Notes: generated by a model not told the origin, from the letters alone. Numbered from the stretch's first letter, positions 39,943 through 48,447 are shown. The stretch is 64,000 nt of DNA from Acrocarpospora catenulata (GCF_018476525.1 NZ_JAHCST010000001.1:374069-438068); one strand, 5' to 3'. Program-made: numbers and translations.

Positions 39943-40847
39943 CGGCCACCCAGACGGCCACTGTCCTGCCCGCCCCGGCCAGCACCCCGCGCCGCAACTT
40001 CTGGCGGGGCGTGGTGCGCGTGCTGCGGCGCAAACCCAGCCGGATGGCGGGCGTGGTCATCCTGGTGCTGTTCGCGTTCCTGGGCGTGTTCGGGCCGATG
40101 CTGTACCCGAGCCCGCTGCCCCGCGACGACAACGCGCTGTACGCGCCGCCCAGCCTGGCCCACCCGTTCGGCACCGACTTCGAGGGCACCGACGTGCTCG
40201 CCCTGGTCGTCACCGGCACCCGGTACGTGCTGCTGGCCGGCCTGGCCACGGCCGTCATCACGGTGGCGCTCGGCACCGCGATCGGGCTGCTGGCCGGGTT
40301 CCACCGGGGCCGCTGGGACACCGTGCTGATGCGCCTGACCGACCTGCAGCTGACCATTCCGGGGCTGCCCCTGCTGCTGGTGCTGTCCACGGTGTGGAAG
40401 TTCACCAGCCCGCTCGAGATGGGCGTGGTGCTGGGCGTGCTCGGCTGGGGCGGCATCGCCAGGGCCGTCCGGTCCCAGACCCTGTCCCTGCGGGAACGCG
40501 GCTTCATCGAGGCCGCGCGGGGCCTGGGCCTGTCCACCCGGCACATCGTCGGGCGCGAACTGCTGCCCAGCATGGCCCCCTACATCGCGATGAACATGCT
40601 GATCGCCGTCACCGGCGCCATCTACGCGCAGGTGGGGTTGTTCTTCCTGGGCGTGCTGCCGTTCGACGCCAACAACTGGGGCGTGATGCTCAACCTGGCG
40701 GTCTTCGGCGGCGGGGCGCTGACCAGCGCGGCGGCGCTGCCGTACCTGCTGGCGCCGCTGCTGGCCATCCTGCTGCTGACGCTGGGCATCGTGCTGGTCG
40801 TCGACGCGATGGACGAGATCTTCAACCCACGGCTGCGTGAGGAGTAG
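39939..40847 (+). CDS. ABC permease, DppC/OppC type
   Basis: 302 residues; ATGA overlap with the preceding permease. Cytoplasmic N-terminus then helix MAGVVILVLFAFLGVFGPML; LAHPFGTDFEGTDVLALVV is the OppC N-terminal block and EAARGLGLSTRHIVGRELLPSM the EAA loop. Confidence 0.93.
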   Translation: MTATQTATVLPAPASTPRRNFWRGVVRVLRRKPSRMAGVVILVLFAFLGVFGPMLYPSPLPRDDNALYAPPSLAHPFGTDFEGTDVLALVVTGTRYVLLAGLATAVITVALGTAIGLLAGFHRGRWDTVLMRLTDLQLTIPGLPLLLVLSTVWKFTSPLEMGVVLGVLGWGGIARAVRSQTLSLRERGFIEAARGLGLSTRHIVGRELLPSMAPYIAMNMLIAVTGAIYAQVGLFFLGVLPFDANNWGVMLNLAVFGGGALTSAAALPYLLAPLLAILLLTLGIVLVVDAMDEIFNPRLREE

Positions 40848-40855
40848 GCCCCGCT

Positions 40856-41872
40856 ATGACCGAATCTTCTTCTGCGCCCGGGGTGCGCGTCCGGGATCTC
40901 ACCGTCGTCTACAAGACGCCCGCCGGTGAGCTGCCCGCCCTGGCGGGCGTCAGCCTCACCCTGGCGCCCGGCACCATCACCGGGCTGGTCGGGGAGTCCG
41001 GATCGGGCAAGTCCACGCTCGCGTTCTCCCTGCTCAACGCCGTGCAGCCGCCGGGCAGGCGGAGCGCGGGCAGCGTCGAGATCGACGGCATCGGGGATGT
41101 GTCCCAGCTCGCCGGCGACGACCTGCGCCGCGTCCGGGGCCGGCAGGTGGGGTACGTCTTCCAGGCCGCGCAGAACTCCCTCAACCCGCTCAAGACCATC
41201 GGCAAGCAGCTGCTCGACCTCGGGCGCTCCCACGAGGTGGCGGACCTGCCCGCCCTGGTGCGCGACGCCCGGGCGCTGCTCGGCCGGATGGGCCTGGACG
41301 GCGGCCGGGTGCTGGACTCCTACCAGCACGAGCTGTCCGGCGGCATGCGGCAGCGGGTCGGGATCATGCTGGCGCTGGTGCTCAACGCCCACCTGGTCGT
41401 GCTCGATGAGCCCACCACCGCCCTGGACATGATCACCCAGGCGACCATCCTGCGCATCGTGCAGGAGGTGCACCGCGAACGCGGGCTCACCACGCTGATC
41501 GTGACCCACGACATGGGCGTGGCCGCGGAGGTCACCGACAGCATCGCCGTCATGTACGGCGGGCGGGTGGTCGAGCACGGGCCCACCACGGCGGTGCTCG
41601 GCTCGCCCCGCCATCCCTACACGCAGGGCCTGATCCGGGCGATCCCCCGCCTGTCCGGGGACATCGCCGAGGCCAGGGCGCTGCCGGGCCGGCCGCCCAC
41701 GCTGGGCACCATGCCCGCCCAGGGCTGCGTGTTCCGGGAGCGCTGCCCGGAGCGCCGGGAGATCTGCGACAGCGTGGATCCGGCCCCGGTCGCCGTCGGC
41801 GACCGCAGGGTCGCCTGTCACGCGGTGGAGCCCGCCCCGGCCTCCGCTCGGGTACGGAAGGAATGCGCTTGA
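40856..41872 (+). CDS. ABC ATPase, DppD/OppD type
   Basis: 338 residues. Walker A GESGSGKST (46-54), signature LSGGMRQR, Walker B LVVLDEPT, H-loop IVTHDMG, and the C-terminal oligopeptide extension with spaced Cys (CVFRERCPERREIC) found in OppD-type subunits, which can hold an iron-sulfur cluster. Pairs with the next ATPase, which it overlaps by 10 bp. Confidence 0.93.
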   Translation: MTESSSAPGVRVRDLTVVYKTPAGELPALAGVSLTLAPGTITGLVGESGSGKSTLAFSLLNAVQPPGRRSAGSVEIDGIGDVSQLAGDDLRRVRGRQVGYVFQAAQNSLNPLKTIGKQLLDLGRSHEVADLPALVRDARALLGRMGLDGGRVLDSYQHELSGGMRQRVGIMLALVLNAHLVVLDEPTTALDMITQATILRIVQEVHRERGLTTLIVTHDMGVAAEVTDSIAVMYGGRVVEHGPTTAVLGSPRHPYTQGLIRAIPRLSGDIAEARALPGRPPTLGTMPAQGCVFRERCPERREICDSVDPAPVAVGDRRVACHAVEPAPASARVRKECA

Positions 41873-42876
41873 TCATCGCTACCGGCATCACCAAGAGCTA
41901 CCGGCAGCGGGGCAACCTGCTCGGCGGGCGGGACGTGCGCGCGCTGCGCGGCGTCGACTTCGCCATCGGCAAGGGCGGGGCCGTCACGTTCATCGGCGAG
42001 TCCGGCTGCGGCAAGACCACGCTCGGGCGGATCGCGGCCGGTCTGGAGACCTACGACTCGGGCGAGATCGTCATCGACGGCGTGCGGATGTCCTCGCTGC
42101 GGCACCGGCAGCGGCAGGCGCACTTCCGCCGGATCCAGCTCATCCACCAGGACCCGTACTCGGCGCTCAACCCCACCCGCACCATCCAGCAGACCCTGGA
42201 CGCGCCGCTGGCCCTGCGCGCCCGGCAGACCGGCCGGTCCAAGGCGTGGGCCGACAACCGGGCGGCCGAACTGCTCACCCTGGTCGGCATCGACCCCGGG
42301 TACGTGCTGCCCCGCTACCCCCACCAGCTGTCGGGCGGTATGCGGCAGCGCGTGGTCATCGCGCGGGCCCTCACCGTCGACCCCGAGGTGCTGGTCGCCG
42401 ACGAGTCGGTCTCCATGATCGACGTCTCGCTGCGGCTCGGCATCCTGGCCCTGCTCAAGGACCTGCGCGAACGGCTCGGCGTCAGCGTGCTGTTCATCAC
42501 CCACGACATCGCCACCGCCCGTTACCTCGGCGACGACGGCGAGCTGTACGTGATCTACCGCGGGCAGGTGGTGGAGCGCGGCGCGACCGAGACCGTCATC
42601 TCGGCGCCGGTGCACCCGTACACGCAGTCCCTGCTGTCGGCCATCCCCGTCCTGCGCGGGGTCGAGCGGCCGGGGCCCGAGCGGGTCGAGCCCACCGAGG
42701 CCCTCGACGAGAGTCACGCCGACACCGGCTGCCTGTTCGCCCGCAGGTGCCCGTTCCGAACCGAACGCTGCGAGTCCGAACTCCCGCTGCTCGGGCGCGA
42801 TGGGGACACCACGCAGGAGCACGCCTGCTTCCATCCCCGGCGCCGCAGCGTCATCCCCGTGGAGGTGACCGCGTGA
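41863..42876 (+). CDS. ABC ATPase, DppF/OppF type
   Basis: 337 residues. Walker A GESGCGKTT (45-53), signature LSGGMRQR, Walker B VLVADESVSM (Ser where Pro is usual), H-loop FITHD, and the Cys-containing C-terminal extension (GCLFARRCPFRTERC). Start ATG lies inside the previous gene; a TTG two codons later is the alternative. Completes the five-component importer. Confidence 0.93.
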   Translation: MRLIIATGITKSYRQRGNLLGGRDVRALRGVDFAIGKGGAVTFIGESGCGKTTLGRIAAGLETYDSGEIVIDGVRMSSLRHRQRQAHFRRIQLIHQDPYSALNPTRTIQQTLDAPLALRARQTGRSKAWADNRAAELLTLVGIDPGYVLPRYPHQLSGGMRQRVVIARALTVDPEVLVADESVSMIDVSLRLGILALLKDLRERLGVSVLFITHDIATARYLGDDGELYVIYRGQVVERGATETVISAPVHPYTQSLLSAIPVLRGVERPGPERVEPTEALDESHADTGCLFARRCPFRTERCESELPLLGRDGDTTQEHACFHPRRRSVIPVEVTA

Positions 42877-43751
42877 TCGACATCCTGCCCGACCCGCTGG
42901 ACGCGCGCGACCTGGCCCGTGACGCCCTCACCTTCGACACCGCCAGCGCACGCGCGGTCGTGGCCCGCCTGGCCGCGCCGCCGGACGGCCGCCGCTGGAC
43001 CGCGCTGGCCACGCCCGACCTGGACGGCGTGGTGTTCGCCTCGATCTCCCAGCACCTGTCCACCGTCGGCCACGTGGACCTGCTGGCGGTCGACCCCCGG
43101 GCGCGCCGCCGGGGCCTGGGCCGCGCCCTGGTCGGCGCCGCCGAGGAGTGGCTGCGCGCGGCGGGCGCCGAGGAGGTCCAGTTCGCGGGGAACCCGCCCT
43201 GCTACGCCTGGCCCGGCATCGACGTGCGCTACACCCCCGCCCACTGCCTGGCGGAGAGCCTCGGCTACGAGCAGTTCCGCACCGCCTGGAACATGACCGC
43301 GCCGCTGACCGGGGGCCTGGCCTCGGCCGCCGACCTGGCCCGCCTGGCCGAGGAGGGGGTCACCGTGCACGCCGCGCCCGAGGGGGAGCGGACCGAGGTG
43401 GCCGAGTTCATCAGGAAAGAATGGAACGACTCCTGGGCCTGGGAGGCCGAGCACGCCGGCGGCTGCCACTACGCCCGGCGCGACGGCGAGATCCTCGGCT
43501 TCGCCGCCTGGGGCGCGCGGCCCTCGTGGTTCGGCCCCATGGGCACCGCCGAGGCGGCGCGCGGGCTCGGCGTCGGCCGGGTCCTGCTGCGCCGGTGCCT
43601 GGCCGACCTGGCCGCCACCGGCCTGCGCAGCGCGCAGATCGGCTGGGTCGGCCCGGTCCACTTCTACTCCAGGGCGGTCGGCGCGCGGGTCGAACGGGTC
43701 TTCTGGCTCTACCGCCGCCGGCTGGGCGCGCAACCGAAGGAGACGCCATGA
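42873..43751 (+). CDS. tandem GNAT acetyltransferase in cell-wall salvage operon
   Basis: 292 residues from the GTG at 42873 (GTGA overlap with the ATPase stop). Two GNAT domains: the first (about 1-140) has AVDPRARRRGLGRALVGAAEEWLRAAGA, the second (about 165-285) ARGLGVGRVLLRRCLADLAATG, both acetyl-CoA pyrophosphate loops. In between is a block AWPGIDVRYTPAHCLAESLGYEQFRTAWNM. Translational coupling on both sides to importer and murQ suggests a role in processing the imported molecule or protecting against it; the acceptor is unknown. A longer frame upstream is an overlap artefact. Confidence 0.85.
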   Translation: MIDILPDPLDARDLARDALTFDTASARAVVARLAAPPDGRRWTALATPDLDGVVFASISQHLSTVGHVDLLAVDPRARRRGLGRALVGAAEEWLRAAGAEEVQFAGNPPCYAWPGIDVRYTPAHCLAESLGYEQFRTAWNMTAPLTGGLASAADLARLAEEGVTVHAAPEGERTEVAEFIRKEWNDSWAWEAEHAGGCHYARRDGEILGFAAWGARPSWFGPMGTAEAARGLGVGRVLLRRCLADLAATGLRSAQIGWVGPVHFYSRAVGARVERVFWLYRRRLGAQPKETP

Positions 43752-44647
43752 CGCGGTCACTGGGCGGGCTGGTCACCGAGCAGAGCGATCCCCGGCACCG
43801 CCGGATCGACCTGCTCCCGACCGAGGAGATCGCCCGCCGCATGAACGCCGCCGACGCCACCGTGCCCGGCGCGGTGGCCACGGCCATCCCCGCCATCTCC
43901 GCCGCGATCGACGCGATCGTGGCGCGGCTGGCGGACGGCGGGCGGCTGCTCTACGTGGGCGCGGGCACCTCGGGCCGGCTCGCCGTGCTGGACGCCTCGG
44001 AGTGCCCGCCCACCTACGGCACCGACCCCGGGCTGGTCGTGGGCGTCATCGCCGGCGGCGCCGCGGCGCTCACCCACGCCGTGGAGGGCGCGGAGGACGA
44101 CGCCGAGGCGGGCGTGGCCGCCGTGCGCGCCGAGGCCGTCGGCCCCAGGGACGCCGTGGTCGGCATCTCGGCCAGCGGCCAGGCCCCCTTCGTGGTCGCC
44201 GCCGTGACCGAGGCCCGCCGCCTGGGCGCGCTCACGGCCGGGCTGTCCTGCAACACCGGCACGCCCCTGTCGGCCGCCGCCGAGCACGCCATCGAGGTCG
44301 TCGTCGGCCCGGAGATCGTCACCGGTTCCACCCGCCTCAAGGCGGGCACCGCGCAGAAGCTGGTGCTCAACATGATCTCCACGATCGCGATGATCAGATC
44401 CGGCCGCACCTACGGCAACCACATGATCGAGATGGCCACGACCAACAGCAAGCTCGCCGACCGCGCCGCCCGGATGGTCAGCGACATCACCGGCACCGAC
44501 CTCCGCACCGCCAGGGACACCCTGGAAGCGGCCGGGCTGGAACTCAAGACCGCCGTCGTCATGATCGAACGCGAGCTCCCCGCCGACCGCGCCCGTGCCC
44601 TCCTGGCCGCCGCGAGCGGCCGCCTGGCCACCGCACTGGACGCGTAA
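43748..44647 (+). CDS. murQ: N-acetylmuramic acid 6-phosphate etherase
   Basis: 299 residues, ATGA overlap with the GNAT gene. MurQ SIS domain: LLYVGAGTSGRLAVLDASECPPTYGTDP with catalytic Glu85, and HAVEGAEDD with Glu116, which line up with Glu83 and Glu114 of the E. coli enzyme; ISASGQAPFVVAAVTEA and GSTRLKAGTAQKLVLNMIST are further family blocks. Converts MurNAc-6-phosphate to GlcNAc-6-phosphate and D-lactate. Diagnostic gene for peptidoglycan recycling. Confidence 0.96.
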   Translation: MTRSLGGLVTEQSDPRHRRIDLLPTEEIARRMNAADATVPGAVATAIPAISAAIDAIVARLADGGRLLYVGAGTSGRLAVLDASECPPTYGTDPGLVVGVIAGGAAALTHAVEGAEDDAEAGVAAVRAEAVGPRDAVVGISASGQAPFVVAAVTEARRLGALTAGLSCNTGTPLSAAAEHAIEVVVGPEIVTGSTRLKAGTAQKLVLNMISTIAMIRSGRTYGNHMIEMATTNSKLADRAARMVSDITGTDLRTARDTLEAAGLELKTAVVMIERELPADRARALLAAASGRLATALDA

Positions 44648-44651
44648 CAGC

Positions 44652-45713
44652 ATGGGGACGTCGCTTGACGACGTGATCGTGGCAGCGGTGCCGGAGGTGG
44701 CCTCCGCCGCCGTGGCCGTGATCGCGGTGGACGGGGTTCCGGTGGCGAGCGCGGCGGCCGGTGAGCTGGTCCGGTTCGCGGACGCGGCCGGGACGCTCGC
44801 GCCCGACCGGCCCGCCGCCGGGCCCGACACCGTCTTCGACCTCGCGTCGCTCACCAAGCTTTTCACCACGGTCGTGGTGCTGTCGCTGGCCGAGGAGGGT
44901 CGCCTCGGTCTCGACGACCCGGTCGCGACCTGGCTGCCGGGCCATTACGGCGACCGGCCGGCGATCACGGTCAGGCACCTGCTCACCCACACTGCGGGCC
45001 TGCCTTCCGGCCGGCGCGTCGAGGCGGAACCACCCGGGCAGGCCCGCTGGGACCTGATCCTCTCCACTCCCGCCACCGCGCCCCCGGGCGCGGCGCACGT
45101 CTACTCCGACGTCGGCATGATCACCCTGGGCCGGGTCGCCGAGATCGCGGCCGGGGCGTCCCTGGACACCCTCGTCCGCGACCGGATCACCGCGCCGCTG
45201 GGCCTTGACGACACCGCCTACCGGCCGGACCCCGCCCTCCTGCCGAGAATCGCCGCCACCGAGTACAAGGCCGAACGCGGCGGGTGCGTGCGCGGCCAGG
45301 TCCACGACGAGACCGCCCACGCGCTCGGCGGCGTCTCCGGCCACGCGGGCCTGTTCTCCACCGCCCGCGACCTGCTCCGCTTCGCCGAGATCCTGCGTAC
45401 CGGCGGCGCGGGAATCCTCACCCCCGCGTCAACCGCGGAAATGCTGCGCGACCACCAGGTGAGCGGCGCCGTCTTCCGCCAGGGCCTCGGCGTCCGCATC
45501 GGCGACCCGGCGATCGTCGGCCCGCTGTCGGACGCCTACGGCCACTCCGGCTTCACCGGCACCTCGCTGGTGGTCGACCTCACCCATGGCCTGACCATCA
45601 TCCTGCTCACCAACAACGTCCATCCGCTACGGGACAGAGCCGGCATCCGCGACCTGCGAACCGCCGTCGCCGCCACCGCCCTCCGGCTGCGGCGAGAGGG
45701 CGGCCTGGGGTAA
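44652..45713 (+). CDS. beta-lactamase-fold serine hydrolase, AmiE-like candidate
   Basis: 353 residues. Serine beta-lactamase/PBP fold: SxxK in DLASLTK (Ser66, Lys69), Tyr151 in VYSDVGM (YxN position), and HSGFTG in place of KTG. No signal peptide, so cytoplasmic. B. subtilis AmiE (YbbE), a beta-lactamase-fold N-acetylmuramyl-L-alanine amidase, is encoded beside murQ and nagZ, which makes the same role likely here; esterase or D-aminopeptidase activity is the alternative. Starts 4 bp after murQ. The last 87 bp overlap the convergent MarR gene. Confidence 0.85.
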   Translation: MGTSLDDVIVAAVPEVASAAVAVIAVDGVPVASAAAGELVRFADAAGTLAPDRPAAGPDTVFDLASLTKLFTTVVVLSLAEEGRLGLDDPVATWLPGHYGDRPAITVRHLLTHTAGLPSGRRVEAEPPGQARWDLILSTPATAPPGAAHVYSDVGMITLGRVAEIAAGASLDTLVRDRITAPLGLDDTAYRPDPALLPRIAATEYKAERGGCVRGQVHDETAHALGGVSGHAGLFSTARDLLRFAEILRTGGAGILTPASTAEMLRDHQVSGAVFRQGLGVRIGDPAIVGPLSDAYGHSGFTGTSLVVDLTHGLTIILLTNNVHPLRDRAGIRDLRTAVAATALRLRREGGLG

Positions 45714-46154
45714 CGACGCTTCGGGCACCGCGACCGACGGCACGAAGGCGGAGTCGATCAGGCTGGTCAGTCGCCGGAGTTCTTCGAGGTGGGTGGCGCT
45801 GAGTTGGGTCAGTTTCCGTTTGCCCGCCTCGGTGAGGGTGAGGTGGACCCGGCGGCGGTCGGCGCCCACGCCCACGCCGCGGTTGCGGGTGACCAGGCCG
45901 AGTTGTTCGGCGCGGTCGATCAGCTGGACGACGCTGTGGTGGCGGGTGCAGAGGTATCCGGCCAGTTCGCTGATGGTGGGGCCGAGCGCGCCGAGATGGC
46001 CGCGGATCGCGAGCAGCAGCTGGTGCTGGGCAGCGGTGAGCCCCACCTCGGCCGCACGCTCCTCGCTCCAGCGCAGGAAGCGGCGGACGCCGACGCGGAA
46101 GGCGAGCAGCTTGGCGTACTCGCGGTCGGTGATGTCTTCGGACGGCGGGGCCAT
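45627..46154 (-). CDS. MarR-family regulator
   Basis: 175 residues. Winged HTH: LTAAQHQLLLAIRGHLGALGPTISELAGYLCTRHHSVVQLIDRAEQLGLV, wing RNRGVGVGADRRRVHLTLTEAGKRKL. The C-terminal 30 residues are Gly/Pro-rich, overlap the convergent hydrolase gene and may be a read-through extension. A perfect palindrome lies 17 bp upstream of its start codon, in the spacer shared with the SPW-repeat membrane protein gene. Confidence 0.9.
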   Translation of the reverse strand: MAPPSEDITDREYAKLLAFRVGVRRFLRWSEERAAEVGLTAAQHQLLLAIRGHLGALGPTISELAGYLCTRHHSVVQLIDRAEQLGLVTRNRGVGVGADRRRVHLTLTEAGKRKLTQLSATHLEELRRLTSLIDSAFVPSVAVPEASLPQAALSPQPEGGGGDGGSQVADAGSVP

Positions 46155-46170
46155 TCCCTAAATCTCCTGG

Positions 46171-46185
46171 TGTGATAGTATCACA
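46171..46185. promoter_or_regulatory. MarR-type operator palindrome
   Basis: TGTGATAGTATCACA is a perfect 7-1-7 palindrome between the divergent MarR and SPW-repeat genes, directly followed by a second 8-bp palindrome ATCATGAT (46185-46192). Size and AT content fit a MarR operator for autoregulation. Confidence 0.7.
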
Positions 46186-46307
46186 TCATGATATATGGGC
46201 CGGGCGTCAGCGGAAGAGAATTCCATCCGCGCCGCGGCTGATCGCGGGGCGTCCCGCGCCACGAGCCTTACGCACGCATCCTGCGTTCGCAGAAGGTGGT
46301 GAAAGAC

Positions 46308-46769
46308 ATGTCAGAGCATGCCATGAGGCTGCACCCCGACATCGCGGAGTTGCGCGACAAGTACGAACTCGCCTCGGAGTCACAGCCCGCCAAGGTGGTC
46401 GCCGGCTTGACCTTCCTGACCGGGCTCTATCTCGCGATCTCTCCGTGGGTCGTCGGGTTCCAGCGGTTCCCGACCCTGGCCGTGAACAACCTGATCGTCG
46501 GGATCGCCGTGGCGACGCTGGCGCTCGGGTTCGCCTCCGCCTACGGTCGCACCCACGGCCTCGTCTGGGTCGTGCCGCTGCTCGGCATCTGGACGATCAT
46601 CGCCCCGTGGGTGGTCAGCGGTCACAACGCCACCGCGGGGACCATCTGGAGCAACGTGGTGACCGGGGTGATCACGTTGCTGCTCGGGCTGGCCACCATG
46701 TTCGGGATCGGCCGGGCTCGGTTCGGTGAAGCTCGGACTCGGCCGCCGGACACGATGCACACCCGGTGA
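46308..46769 (+). CDS. SPW-repeat membrane protein
   Basis: 153 residues from the ATG at 46308; in-frame GTGs at 46296 and 46299 are alternatives. Two SPW repeats, each a pair of membrane helices with the marker motif: YLAISPWVVGFQRFP and WTIIAPWVVSGHNAT. Four helices in all. Function of the family is unknown; members are common in soil bacteria. Probably controlled by the divergent MarR regulator. The 120-bp leader between palindrome and start holds no other gene. Confidence 0.88.
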   Translation: MSEHAMRLHPDIAELRDKYELASESQPAKVVAGLTFLTGLYLAISPWVVGFQRFPTLAVNNLIVGIAVATLALGFASAYGRTHGLVWVVPLLGIWTIIAPWVVSGHNATAGTIWSNVVTGVITLLLGLATMFGIGRARFGEARTRPPDTMHTR

Positions 46770-46854
46770 CATCGATTCCCGAGGCGGGGCCGGCCCGATC
46801 GCCGGCCCCGCCCATGGGAAGCTCACTCCCTGTCGGGCCGACCACACGTGCGCT

Positions 46855-47202
46855 TCAGGCGTTCTCCTCCAGGAGGTGCGCCAGCACCTTCGCGTGACTG
46901 TGGTCGAGGTCGCGGGTGGCGGTCACCAGGGTCGTGGGACGCTCGCCGGCCAGCTCGGTCAGCCTGGCCAGGGCCGCCGCGCCCTCGGCGGTGTCCAGCT
47001 CGCGCTCGTACCGGCGGGTGAACTCCTCGAAGCGTTCCGGCTGGTGGCCGTACCAGCGGCGCAGTTCGGTGGACGGGGCGACCTCGGGAACCCATTCGTC
47101 GACGCGCGGGTCGTCCTTCCGCACGCCGCGCGGCCACAGCCGATCGACCAGGATGTGCGCGGTCGCGTCCCTTGATTCGTCGTACACGCGTTCTACCTGC
47201 AT
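46855..47202 (-). CDS. DUF488 family protein
   Basis: 115 residues from the ATG at 47202. DUF488 (YeaO-like) signatures: RVYDESRDATAHILVDRLWPRGVRKDD, WVPEVAPSTELRRWYGHQPERFEEFTRRYERELD, and C-terminal LVTATRDLDHSHAKVLAHLLEE. Cytoplasmic; molecular function not established. A longer form starting at 47232 is possible but lacks a ribosome site. Confidence 0.9.
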   Translation of the reverse strand: MQVERVYDESRDATAHILVDRLWPRGVRKDDPRVDEWVPEVAPSTELRRWYGHQPERFEEFTRRYERELDTAEGAAALARLTELAGERPTTLVTATRDLDHSHAKVLAHLLEENA

Positions 47203-47306
47203 AAATCCATTATCGCGCCGCGCTGGGCCCATGGGACTTTCGGCCCTACAGCCCTCGGGCCGTAGGGGTCGATGGTGAAGGTTGGGGTCTGTTTTCAGGA
47301 AAGGTG

Positions 47307-47759
47307 GTGGGGACGTTGTCAGCCACTGGAGTTCACAGTCTTGAGCGCACCATCCAGACCACCAACCGCTGGTTGGCCGATCTCGCCGAGTCCATCGGGA
47401 CCGAGGACCGGGAGTTCGCCTATCACGTGCTGAGGATGTGGTTGCATGCCGTCAGAGACGGCATGACCATCGACAACGCCGCACATTTCGCCGCACAGTT
47501 GCCCGATCTGCTGCGCGGCGTCTACTTCAACGGCTGGAATCCGCGAGCGGTGCCGATCCGCCGCAACCGGAAGGAGTTCATCGACAATTTCGCCCACCCC
47601 GGCCGCATCGCCCGGGCGGACGTCATCAAGCTGGCGCCGATCGTGACGGCCGTCCTGTGCGACCAGATGTCGGAGCGGCCGATCCAGCACGCGCTCGCCC
47701 TGCTGCCGCAGGACGTACGCGAACTCCTGCTACCTGCGGAGAAGCCCAAGAGCGAGTGA
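47307..47759 (+). CDS. DUF2267 family protein
   Basis: 150 residues from the second GTG (47307), six bases after AGGA; the GTG three bases earlier is too close. Helical DUF2267 repeat pattern: AYHVLRMWLHAVRDGMTIDNAAHFAAQLPDLLRGVYFNGW, then HALALLPQDVRELLLP, matching tandem four-helix units. Often found near stress-response genes; function unknown. Convergent with the methyltransferase gene, ending 1 bp before it. Confidence 0.85.
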   Translation: MGTLSATGVHSLERTIQTTNRWLADLAESIGTEDREFAYHVLRMWLHAVRDGMTIDNAAHFAAQLPDLLRGVYFNGWNPRAVPIRRNRKEFIDNFAHPGRIARADVIKLAPIVTAVLCDQMSERPIQHALALLPQDVRELLLPAEKPKSE

Positions 47760-47760
47760 A

Positions 47761-48447
47761 TCAGGCGGGTATCGCGCGGACCCAGCGCCGGTCGGGGGTG
47801 AGGAAGCCCGCGATGGTCAGGCCCGCCGCGTTCAGCGCGTCCTCCAGGAAGTCGTCGTCCAGGCGTTTGCTGAGGTAGTAGTGGGTCCAGGTGCGCTCGC
47901 CCAGGGTGTAGCGCATGGTCGCGCCGAGCAGGCCGGGACCCGGGCGCTGGAGGTCGGTCATCTCGATCCTGAGGCCCTGGCCGTTGACCCGCACGCTGGG
48001 GGCCACTGCGTCGTACCACTCCGGCGGCTGGCGTTGCAGGATCACGCACCCGTCCTCGGCCACGTGCCGTCGGCAGCTGCGCAGGAACGCCGCGCGCAGT
48101 TCGTCGTCGGCGACGTCGATCACGTACGACATCAGCAGCACGACGTCGAAGACTTCCGGCAGGGCCAGGTCCTGGATCGGGGAGACGACCGTTCTGGCGC
48201 CCTTGACGTGCCGGAGCATCTCGGGGGAGTCGTCCACCGCGACCACCTCGTGCCCGAGCGCCAGCAGCGCGTGGGTGATCCGGCCGGCCCCGGCGCCGAG
48301 TTCCAGGACGCGCGCCCCGGCGGGCACCGCGCCGTGGATCAGCTCGGGTTCGCCGTCCGGCTTGAGCATCGCGTAGACGTCCACGGCGGACCCGTCCGGC
48401 GCGATGCTTCCCGGGCCGGTGCCGTGGTAGGGCGGCTCTTTGGTCAT
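47761..48447 (-). CDS. class I SAM-dependent methyltransferase
   Basis: 228 residues. SAM-binding motif VLELGAGAGRITHALLALGHEVVAVDDSPEML and post-I/II block DVVLLMSYVIDVADD; C-terminal beta strands EVTDL- and RTWTHYYL-like. Small-molecule type methyltransferase; substrate unknown. Divergent from the ankyrin gene with a 56-bp spacer. Confidence 0.88.
   Translation of the reverse strand: MTKEPPYHGTGPGSIAPDGSAVDVYAMLKPDGEPELIHGAVPAGARVLELGAGAGRITHALLALGHEVVAVDDSPEMLRHVKGARTVVSPIQDLALPEVFDVVLLMSYVIDVADDELRAAFLRSCRRHVAEDGCVILQRQPPEWYDAVAPSVRVNGQGLRIEMTDLQRPGPGLLGATMRYTLGERTWTHYYLSKRLDDDFLEDALNAAGLTIAGFLTPDRRWVRAIPA

Noticed and set aside
44652-45713. Acquired beta-lactam resistance gene
   Set aside because: No signal peptide, KTG replaced by HSG, and the position at the end of the murQ operon favours a recycling hydrolase.
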